Shown here one piece after another: positions 10,824 through 22,200 of a stretch of DNA of 64,000 nt. The position numbers and the translations under genes are program-made. Where the stretch lies: NCBI RefSeq assembly GCF_037126465.1, contig NC_088203.1, positions 108,115,507 to 108,179,506 on the forward strand, in the 5' to 3' direction. Numbering within the stretch: the first letter of the stretch is position 1; every line of letters begins with the position of its first letter. The notes below the pieces were generated by a model. It had not been told where the DNA came from and did no database searches. It saw only the letters and a list, made by a program, of their open reading frames with translations. Source of the DNA: Ornithodoros turicata. Lineage: Eukaryota; Arthropoda; Arachnida; Ixodida; Argasidae.

Positions 10824-13800
10824 ATAGCCATTTGATCCGCCTTGTGCCACCACAGTACTCGGATGGCTCTTATCAACCGAGCGGGAAAAAGCGTCCCAAC
10901 CCTTTCACTGTCAGCGAAAGAACGATGAAAGGGGAATTTGGCCAGGTATCCAGGACTGGAAAAACTGCTTTCCTGGTCTTCTTCGGTAAGGCAGCACTGA
11001 TTTGTATAGCGCACATTTAACAATATGTCACTCTTTAGGACAGCAAGTAGTGGAGGAAATCCTAGACGCTCAGAGACCGGGATGTCCTCCAGAGTACTTT
11101 AACATTCCCATTCCAGAAGGACACGAGTTCCGCAATGTGGGAGTCTCGGCGATGCCTTTTCTCCGCACCCGATACGACGTCAACACAGGGAATTCTCCCA
11201 ACAACCCGAGAAGACAAGTACGTAAAGTCATTCAAGTGTTGACCTGAGTTGGAAGCACACTATTGTTCTTTTGTAAGATTAACGAGATAACGCCGTGGAT
11301 CGATGGAGGTTTGACGTACGGGACTTCCAAAACGTGGGCAGATACGCTACGGTCTTTCAATTGTGGAACACTGGCCTCCTCTCACGGCGGTCAGTTCCCT
11401 GTGATGAACAGCATACGTCTGCCTATGGCCAATCCTCCGCCTCCGCGCTTCCATCAACTCAGGCCCGTCTCCCGGTTTTTCCGTAAGTTATTTTAATGTC
11501 ATACACAGGGTGCTGTTTGGATTGCAGAGAGAACATCCGGAGCCAATGCATGGTCGTTCCTTGTACCTCGCATGCGGTTTTACATGAAGCTTGCTTCTAG
11601 GACTGGGCAACCCGCGAGGCAACGAGAACACGTTCCTACTTGCCATGGGAACTCTCTGGTTCCGTTTCCACAACAGAGTTGCAGAAAAGATGTGCCTCAT
11701 GTTCGGAACAAAGGCAGCGGGTTCCACTAATGCGACTTCCTTGAAATTATGGAATGAAGAACGAATCTTCAACGAAGCCCGCAAGCTGGTCATTGCCATT
11801 CATCAGGTATGGAATTTCTCCTCGTGGAATGCCGTTACCTTGACAAGAATACAAAAGGAATACGCCTTCTCTCTGAAAAGAGGAGTATCCCTAGCTACAG
11901 ATTGATGCTCGCGGGTTGAGGAGACTACCGCGCTCCTTGATGAGAAGGAATACGGGATGAAACACGTTCCTTTTGCATTGCTGTCAAGGTAACGGAATCC
12001 ATTCATCAGGTATGGAATTTCTCCTTGTGGAATGCCGTTACTTTAACAAGAGTACAAAAGGAATACGCTTTCTCTGTGAAAACATCCCTATAGCTACAGA
12101 TTTACGCAATCATCGCGGGTTGAGGAGACGTTCGCGCTTCTTGAAAAGGAATACGGGATGAAACCCGTTCCTTTTGCATTGCTGTCAAGGTAACGGAGAG
12201 GACAATTTTGTGCACTTTAGTCAACGATGGCTCATCATATGCAGCACATCATCGTTAACGATTGGCTGCCGGAGTGGCTGGGAGAAAGTCTTCCAAAATA
12301 CGAAGGTAACTTGGCATCTTCATGAGACGTTTTTAAACGTTCCTCGCTTTCATATAGGTTGGGACTCTAGTATTGATCCAGGTATCGCCACCGAATTCCA
12401 ATCAGCAGCGATGAGGTTTGGACACACTCTAGTTACAGCAGGTGGCTACAGAAGGTGCACGACTTACATCTGGGGTCGCCCAGTCATGCTAATACCGTTT
12501 ATCGCCGTTATAGGACCACAGAATGTGACGTCAATAAAGTACAGTACGAGATGGAAGGAAAGAAACACACTGTGACGGGAGTTCGAACCTGTAACTCATT
12601 CTGGAATCCACAGGTGATCCACGCGTGATCACGGGATAGAGATCAGATGATATAGATTGGTCCTATTGCAGGAAGCCCTCGTGCGGGATGGAATAGAACC
12701 CATGGTGATGGGATTATCATCCCAAGCAGCGGAACGTGAGGACAACGTTATAGTAGAAGATCTTCGAGGTAAACATGTTCTTAGCAACGGTGCGTGGTCA
12801 GCAACGGTGCTCGGTTCTTGCGTAGGCCGTGTATTTGGGCCATTGGAATTCTCGAGACGTGACCTAATGGCCATCAACATCCAGAGAGGACGCGACCACG
12901 CCATTCCTGACTATAAGACTGCCAGGAAACACCTGGGTCTCCACGTTAACTTCACCACTTTTCAAGAGATGGGTTACAAGACGAGCCCTTTCCTCATGCA
13001 GGAAAATCCTCAGGTGTCTTACACAATCTTTGTATATTGCCCCTAATTAATTAAGCAAGTTTAGAGCGTCTATTAAAACGTCAGAAACTCTGCATCTCAA
13101 AACCAACCTCGCTATGAAGGAGATAAGTGTTCACGCCTTTATTCCGCGGGCTTTCTTTGAAACCAAAAAGGAATCACAGAATAATGGCCAATTCGGGTGG
13201 TCAACACGGCCTAGCGCTCGGAAATTGCTAGGTCGGAGGCTGAGCTGGATCACGTGACCGTTCCCACCCGAACATGAGTGCTAGGAATGGAGCGGTTCTA
13301 TAGTCGCTTGTATATATCACGCTAGGGGCATCGCGGTCGCTCGTCTTCGAGTTTCGTCGTCTGCTAAACCACGTGATTTGAAGGTGCGGGCGAATGCCGT
13401 TGCAGTGCGGATGTGACGACACCGGATATAGTTGGGCAACCTGCTGCTCGGTCGTTTTGAGACCGAGCGAAAAAAGTGCTAGCTGGCAAATTCCGGGCGC
13501 TTGGAAAGCGCCACGCGAACATGAGAAATTGCTGCGCTTTGACCAAGCGAACGTGACTGCTTGGGCAAAAAATGTTGCCACAAAATGACCACCCGAATTC
13601 GCCATTAGTATTCGGTTGTAAACAACGCAAGCCCAGGTTTCTGAAGGCATAGTGTTTCAACTGACATTTAAAGTTGTAGTGTCAAAACCAAAAATTGCGT
13701 AATTAGGCTAAGGTGGTCTATGTTGAAGACACTTCAACTATTTTGTTAATAGCAGTCAGAATAATCGCCTAAATTCTACAATAATCTGTTAACTGAACCC

Positions 13801-15766
13801 CCAAACCTTTGAGAAATGATCCACAAATTACTCTGGTGCTAAACCAGATATTTATTCCGTACGAGCCAAAAATGACAGGCTACATATTTTCATCAACTTA
13901 CCCCACCCCATGGACAAGTTGAGGACATGAAAAAATTAATGCCCGGTTTATATTTTGTCCTTTGTTTGGGCCAGCCGAAAGGTAAGCCAGGAGCAGACTT
14001 GTACAAAATACTGCGCAAAAGTATTTAAAATAGAGTATAAAATACTCAAAAGTGAAAGTAATTTGAGTAGAGTACTAAATACTCTAAGAAGTATTTCACG
14101 TAATCTTTAAAGTAGTACTTTAGTATTCGTTGTAAGTGAAACGCGTATTCTGAACGTGGCCCTACAAATGAAAGGAAGAAATTTGATCTTTCCTTTGCAA
14201 GGTCTTTGTGTCAAGTAATGTTTGGTGATATTTTCTGACTCAAAACTTGGTAATCCCTCGTGTATGTCAGCCTCTGGCGCGTGTTTATTGCTTCGGTGAC
14301 CAAGGAAATAATTGCCGGGATTCACCTGGCAATATGAATAGGAACCATTTTCTGACAAAGTTGGCTATTGACAACAAGACGGGACCAGCGTATTCTAAAG
14401 GAGGATAAATGACAGATTCCCGAATTCTCGAAAAAAGGGTTAAGTCCCAGTGAGCTGAAAATCTGGACACAGCGGGAAGTGTGGTTGATGAGGAAGGAAA
14501 GTATTTTGAGTACCGAGTAGCAAATACCGAAAAAAAGTATTTTAAATACGTTAAAAATATTTGTCGCAAAAAGTATTGAGCAGAGTACCAAAATACCGCA
14601 AAAAGTATTTAAACTAATTTTGAGAACTTACTCAAGATACGTACAAGTCTGGGCAGGAGGGAAACACAGGCATTGACACAGCATCAAAACGGTGAGGTCA
14701 TATTTTATTATCCGAGGAGTGAGCAAATTGGAAGTCAATGCTCGCGAAAGTTACAGATGAGACAAAAAAAGGCCCCTCTTACCTCGACCACATCTGCAAA
14801 ACAGCATCTGACATCTTTCTAAAAAGCGACGTGCAGAACGTCATAACGTTACTTGAAAGCCCAGACAACGACTGTGCTCACCCTGCTGTCACGGTCGAGA
14901 AAAAATTGGTGCTAAGAAAATACTACGCGAAAAACCCAAACTGTCCTCAACTTGCTATCGTCTTCAAGAAGTCCCATTTTACCCTATTAGTTAGGGACAA
15001 TACCGTGACATCCTCGTATAATGAACCTTCTTTTTTTACAGCTTGATTTCGTGGGACACCTTGTATATTATTAGATGCTACACTAGTTTAGCGACGTTTA
15101 CTGCGGGGACTTCTCCCATACTCTAAGAAAAAAAAAGGAGGTAACAGTTCCCACCTATAGATGGCGTCTGATAAAGAGTGTAAAAGGGTGGATGCGGTCA
15201 AGTTGAAATTTTGAGAGTGAGGTAGCAGGTAGAACTTTGCAACCTTTTACGCACAACATATGCGACAACTATTACTTCTTAAAAGGTGTAACTACCCCAG
15301 CCCTTTTTCTAAGAGTGCATGGTTATATCTTGTTGGTGGCGAACAAATGCAATCCTCGGGCACGAACTGTGCTCAAAATAATGCTATTTTAAACGTTCTC
15401 CCAAAGTTATTTACGGAAGTGATGCCAGAGTTGTACGGCAACTTGACGGATGACGTGGACATGTGGATTGGAGGACTCCTGGAGACGACAGACAGACCCG
15501 GAGAACTCTTCCGTACCATCATCAAGGATCAGTTCCGGCGCATTCGAGATGGCGATCGCTTCTGGTTCCAGAATAGAGGGTAAACGTTTTTGGTCCAACT
15601 GTTCGCGAACCTCTGGCCGGTAAAACTGTTTTTCATTTTGCCAGGTTGCTCAGCGACAAGCTTATCGAGAAAATCGAAACACTTACCATTTATGACGTTC
15701 TCCTGGCGGGTACAGACATAAAAGCTGGTGACATTCAGAAGAACCCTTTCCGTCTGCCATCAGATA
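10824..15766 (+). CDS. Duox: Duox peroxidase-homology exons 1-11
   Basis: Exons: 10824-10985, 11039-11217, 11278-11482, 11601-11806, 12221-12305, 12358-12454, 12514-12613, 12672-12768, 12826-13013, 15407-15579, 15645-15766. Family landmarks in order: [108 protein letters not shown] segment (read [15 protein letters not shown]) and [19 protein letters not shown] carries the proximal-heme-type His of animal peroxidases, which mammalian DUOX has lost, so some peroxidase activity is plausible (inference). The classic distal DHD motif is not seen. Exon 4's donor lies inside a local tandem duplication (see findings). Introns 12455-12513 and 12614-12671 are 59 and 58 nt. Intron 12769-12825 is 57 nt, in frame and without a stop. 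Confidence 0.93.
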
Positions 15767-16172
15767 GTAAGTCTTTTTATTCTGCGCCACGAAGCAACTG
15801 TGGGCGCCGTACGGTTAGTATGCGTCGTGGGCAGACTTCAGGGGGAACTGTGCCAACAGCCGGTGGTAGGATTCGAACCTCCCAGTCTTCATCATGACCT
15901 TGGCTACCACCAACGCTTATTTTGGTGACTTGATTGGACCAGTGGTATATTTGGCCAACTGTTGCGACATCCAATCAAAGGTGCGGTTCGGTGCACCCAG
16001 GGGAGGGAGAGGGAGGACTACCCTTCATTGGGATGCTCCCTGTCCCATTAACAGGACCTGACCTCACCTCTGTCGTCACAATTGATTTTGAGTAGTGTAT
16101 GTAGCATGCCGGGTCCCTTTTCAGAAAAATTCTGCATTCAATTATTTAAAAGAGAAAACGTGGTCAGAGAGG

Positions 16173-16204
<32 letters not shown>

Positions 16205-19200
16205 CAGGGTGTCCCAGCTAACTGCAAACATATATTTTTTTAAATATATATAACACTTTTTCCAAGATGAAATCAATTGCAATATAGCATATGCTGAAGG
16301 GCACTCCCTAGGAGGGCATTAGCAAAGTCCAAAGGCAATGTCTTAAATAACTTTCATTAATTAACTTTTTAATTATAAAAGCTACAAAGTTGTCCCAATG
16401 AGAACATCTGTTCCTTTCGGTCACCTGATATCGTAGCCGTTTTCAGAACAAAAATCCGTTCGATAGATCGCCCGCAAAAAATTCGTGAAGGAACGCCATT
16501 TTTTTCTTTGTTTTGTTCATTGCGCATCTTCGCAGACGCGTATTTCCTTCATCCCCAACGTGAGAGGGGAAAGGAGTACAGTGCCTCCTCATGCGTCGAA
16601 GATGAGCTTTAACTTGCGGAAACAAAACAAAAACAAATGTATCGGGTGACTCTATCGGAACTGGTCTTATCTTGGGTTGGATTTTCTGTTTCCTTTTCAT
16701 CTTTTTCCAGGACGCGAGAGGCGATAGTGTGCTCTTTCTCCCTTTCACATTGGGGGTGAAGGAAAGACGCGTCTTCTAAGAAGCGCAATGAACAAAATAA
16801 AGAAAAAATGGCGCTCCTTCACGAATTTTTTGCGGGCGATCTATCGAACGGATTTTTGTTCTGAAAACGGCTACAATATCAGGTGACCGAAAGGAACCGA
16901 TGTTCTCATTGGGACAACTTTGTAGCTTTTATAATTAAAAAGTTAATTAATGAAAGTTGATTAAGACATTGCCTTTGCACTTTGCTAATGCCCTCCTAGG
17001 GAGTGCCCTTCAGCATATGCCATATTGCAATTGATTTCATCTTGGAAAAAGTGTTATATATATTTTTAAAAATATGTTTGCAGTTAGCTGGGACACCCTG
17101 TATATATAACATGGTGTATTTGGATCAAATTGTTGTTATCCTTTCAGACAACGATGGCCTCAAAGAAGAATGTAAGGCTAAACTAACCTACACGTATAAC
17201 TGCACTTGGGGAAATGAGACTATTACGTGTCATTCCCTGCCGCCCCTAAACAGCAGCCTAGTTGAGCCTTGCACATCCCTAAAGACCTTCGACTACTTCA
17301 CTGAGAGCGAAGTGTCTTATGCTCTCACATTTCTCTCTCTGGCACTCTTTATAGTAGGTAAGCATCCTCCCCCATTTGTCTGAACGATGGATACTATGGG
17401 GCTCCTTCCCTCAATCAACTTCACTATCCAATAATACACTTCTGGTTTTGTTTTTCTCGTGTGTGCATAGCTTAGAGCATGACCAAACCAAATGGTTTAC
17501 AATTACTATTAGTATTATTATTATTATTATTATTTATTGATACTACTGGCCTCCTTCCGGGGTCCCAAGTAGGAGTGGCGGTACATCGATACAAGAAAAA
17601 AAATCACAAACACGGACATGATGATGATGATGATGATATAGAACAACAACAGACATGAAACAATGTAGATAATTATTGGAACACAGCAGGTGACACAGTA
17701 GCTACAAATGACAAATTATGAGAATGCAGTAATTATATACAATGATGACAAAGGACACACGTGTAGCAAGCAAGATAATAATGGTCATGACACAACGACT
17801 TATAATGATGTTAGGTGGTCCTGAACCCCTGAAACAAATTCATCAAAACTCTTAACCGACGCCGACATTGTCCGGTCCAATCCCTGAGTGTATGTGAAAA
17901 AAAAGAACTAAACGAGCCTACCCTGCGTCTGTAAGGCATAATATGGAACTTATTAATATTACGTGTTAATTATTATGTTTTCAAGAATTAAGCCAGAAAA
18001 AGAGAGGATTATGTGCAGCTTGTCATCATGAATGTGCTTTTGAATATTGAGAAAAGCAACTGTCTGTAACAGGCTGCGTCTTTCTACTCTTTTGGTTGGC
18101 GGTGCGGAGAAACCGCATGGTGGCTGCAGAAAGGAAATCACTCAGCAAGAGGAAGTCGGGAGAGCAGGGCCTTCTAGGTACATGTTGCCCTTTCTTTCTT
18201 TCTTTCCCTTTCTCTGTGACGTTTCTTTTGTATGCAGCCCGTGAGTGGGTAGGAAAAAAGCAAGGCTTCCGTCAGGTATACCTCAGATTTGAAGAAGCCA
18301 AGAAGAGGATCGCTGTGGTCAGAGTGGGTGGCACAGCTCTCAGAAGAATCGATACTAAGAATGTTCCTTCCGTCACCATACAAGTAGCCTCTTCGAAAAA
18401 GAGGCATTACTTCTTGCTCAGAGTCCCAAGAGAGTATGACCTGGTGAGCGGTTCCCTTCTCCCCAATACACATTTCCTCTGACCCGCAACAAAAGAGGCA
18501 CTTTTCATCTTTTATTTTTAAATGCTAAAGCGTGTCAGGTCTATACAGGGTGTTCCATCAGAACTAAATTCCTCAAAATAGGTTTAACAAAATTATAAAG
18601 CTATATATACACTCATAAAGACTTTTGCCACAGATTGAGCCCGGTTGCATTCGTGTATTAATTAATTTACATAATTAACTCGAAACATTGCCAAGCCTTT
18701 TCTTCCTTGAATTGCCTTCTGGGTCCTATACGTAAGTTGGCGCGCGACCGCTGGCGGGTCTTGGCTGCATCACCGATGTCTCGTATTTGGACCGTGCCCA
18801 GGGGGCTTTCTGCTCCGGTTGCTCAGCGGCACCCATTCCTCATTCATATCCTTATCACTAGCTTCCGGGAGCTCAGTTCTGCAGATCGCTGAGGAGTACT
18901 GCACACCACGCTCTCAGCCTCTGCACTGTCTTCTGCACGTGATATCCCTATCGTGCTGAATTCCTCTTCAGACCCTGCCTTGGACGTACCTTTCTCGCTT
19001 GTTGAGCTTGAATCTGTACTGAGGAATTCCCCCAGCACACTTCGCCTGGAGCTGACGTACAAAGCCCTCCGGAATCTCCCCTTATGCTCCTCTTGAGGCT
19101 CTTTAACAGAACCTGGCGTACAGGTGAAGTTCCACGCGGATGGAAAACTGCAATGGTCGTTCCTCTTCTGAAACCAGACAGGTAATAATGATTCCTTTCG

Positions 19201-22200
19201 CCCGACCGCCCTCACAAGCTGCGTTGCGAAGACAATGGAACATGGTGCATGGTTTTCCGCCGCTTCCACCTGGAAAGCTTTTTTCCTGAGGTCATGGCAG
19301 GCTTTCGTCAAAGACGTTCAGCAATTCACAACGTACTCAATCTCGTCGCTCAAGTGCAACCAGCGAAGGCTGAAGCAAACCTCACCGATACAGTTTTTCT
19401 CGACGTAGAGAAAGCTTATGACAACGTGTTGCACAGCGCCATCGTCGCCACGCTACAAGAGGCTGAAGTAGGATGTTGCGCAGTCTAATGGATCCAGGAC
19501 TTTCTATCTGACACCGCTCCATCCACAGGGAAGTGTATTGAGCTCTTTAATGTTAATGGATTCGCTTTCCCGCCCACTCTCTACGACGACGACATCTGCA
19601 TATGGACCTCTGCCATCCGTCGAGACTCTGTCCAACGCAGGTTACAATGCGTCTTGGATTCTATTGTAGAATACCTTGCCGACCGAGGCTTATCGGTCTC
19701 CCCTGTTAAGACAGTTGCTATGACATTCGCTCATTCCAAAAGTATCCATTGTTCGTCAGAGGACCACCGCTGGACTTTGTGCCCCATTGCAAGTATTGGC
19801 GTGACATTAGACAGAGGCACGACGCGGTCCCGGCACGTAAAGACAATAACCACCAAAACCAGCGGTTTTGTAAACGCTCTACGTTGCATTGCTGGATCAT
19901 CGTGGGGCCCCTCATGCACTGACCTCCGTCACGTGCACATACAGCGTTGATTCTGGGCACACTGCGGTACAGCCTGCCTATTCTACACGGCCTCAGCTCA
20001 TCCGGAGCCCATATGGGCTTCTCAATATTCAGGCCCGAAGCCTCCCAGTTTGGGAGTTCCCAGAACGACAGAGACCTACTCTGTCCTGTCAGAAGCAGGC
20101 GTCCTACGAGACGTGGAAACACTCCGGCCGTTGCACTTGAAGGTGATTCTATTATGATGGCATGCTTAAACACGAACGCCACAGTTTTCACCGCAGAGCT
20201 TTATGCGATTCTCCTGGCTCTGCAGCACATTCAACAAAATGACCTTCAAAACTCAGTTATTTACTCCGATTCGCTAAGCTCTGTGCGTGCGCTGCTTTCA
20301 TGCTCTGACGGCAAGAATCACCTCGTCAAGCGAGTACGGGCGATTGCAACTCAACTTTGAATGAACGAGCCGAGCGTTGGCACAAGCGGAGTCAACTCTA
20401 GGACTACCCTACCAAGATATCCCGCCAGTATTAAAGAGAGCTGTCTCGCACAGTGGAGTGGGACATGGAACAAGTTACGCGTCACACGTTTTCCCCCCGA
20501 CTGAACACATCAACAGATCCTCCCAAGTTATTTACGCTAGATTGAGGATTGGGCACACATGGCTCACGCATCACCGCCTACTCAGAGGTCAGGATCCGCC
20601 AGTTTGCGTGCACTGTGGTGACAGCTTGACTGTCTTGCACGTACTGGCATCCTGCCCTCACTTCGAACACCAACAGTATTTCACCGCTTTCTACAGATAT
20701 GTCCCACTCCACCCAGCCCTTCTACTGGGTGACATTCCTCTTGTGCCGTTTGATAATGTTTGACCATGTGCCGGTTACTTAGTCAGATGTAGATGTTCAG
20801 CATTGCTCCGCTTTTAGCCTTTGTCACCTAACTCATCATGTAAATCTCTCATCCTGGATCATCTCATCGCTCATACTTGTAGATATGCCACACTCACTTG
20901 TTATCGTCATCCTCCTCTCTCTCTCTTTCATCCTCACGTCTCACACACTCACCATAGTTATGACGCTCTTTGGCCTTTGCCGCCTTTGTGCTATTAAACC
21001 CATAATCGCTAATCGCTACTCCGGACACAGGCGCGGTACCTCACACAGCACCCCTATCATTATCTTCGGCTCATCAATATTGACTGTCTGGACTCTAGTT
21101 TTGGTATTGCCGTTGACCGCCTGAAAGTGTACCACACCATCAGTGCGTTCCTATATACCACGCCAATGTGGACTCTTCGCAGGCCTCCTGTATGTGACCA
21201 CATTCTTGGTCTTCTGAAGAAAAACTCGGTACCTCCCTTTGTTGCTTATCAACCTACGCTGGAGCACCTCAGCTCAGCTCAACAGCAGCCTTTTATATCC
21301 GGCATGAAAACTTTGAAATGACGCACAAACTCCCCTACGAGACGTCATCTACCGAGTCCGAGCTCTTCAACATATAGTGACCGCGTTGAACCACATTGCG
21401 AGATCAGCGCCTGGCGCTTGGACTGTGTTCACGGACAGTAAGGCGACGCTAGAAGTTCTGGCAAATTATTGTACCAGAACAATCGTCGGCCACCATGATA
21501 GTCGCAACAAACAACCGACTTCTATCCTCGGGTCATAGCCTGTGTTTCCAATGGCACACCGACCTGCACGGAAACACCCGCGCAGACGCATTAGCACATC
21601 GGGCACATGGGGACATCACATTCAATAACTGTTTACTACCACTTTCAGCCTCAGCATGTCGGTTACAGAACAGCGACTCCGCCACAGCGGCACTCGGCAG
21701 TTTCAAAAGGACGCTGTCCGACTGAACGATCATCTCCGGTCTACACCACTGCTCGCGTCAAGAAGCGTCCATTCTACACCGACTACGACTTAATGTCGCC
21801 ATCTCTGCAAAAATGGGTCTTCTCCACTCGCCCAAATGCCCCACTTGCTCTGTTGAAGCTGATATTCAACATCTTCTCCTCGATTGTCATAGATTCGACA
21901 CCCCTTGAGTCACGCTCAGACGACGCCTACTCGAGCTGTTTCTCTGGCCACTCCGCTCGGCCCAGTACGACATCCCAAACAGCGGTCTGTCACCAAAGCA
22001 GTCTTTCTTGAGCGATACAGGTCTCATGAACAGCCTGTCATTCTTCAGTGCCCCGCTCTCACCCTCAACGCATTAACCACATCTTCTTTCTTTAATCCAT
22101 CTCATCCTTCTTTCACCGTTCGTTAGTTTATCCTTGATTTCGTAATTCTTTTTATTTATTTTATTCTTCCTTTATTTTTTCTTTGCGGAATAGCTAGCCG

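Noticed and set aside
11519..11600. Extra Duox exon using the acceptor near 11526
   Set aside because: Its frame gives non-family text. The acceptor at 11600 restores [14 protein letters not shown] exactly.
14738..15046. 102-codon frame in Duox intron 9
   Set aside because: It has an ATG and reads protein-like, but its end runs into a MITE terminus, it has no family match and no poly(A) signal.
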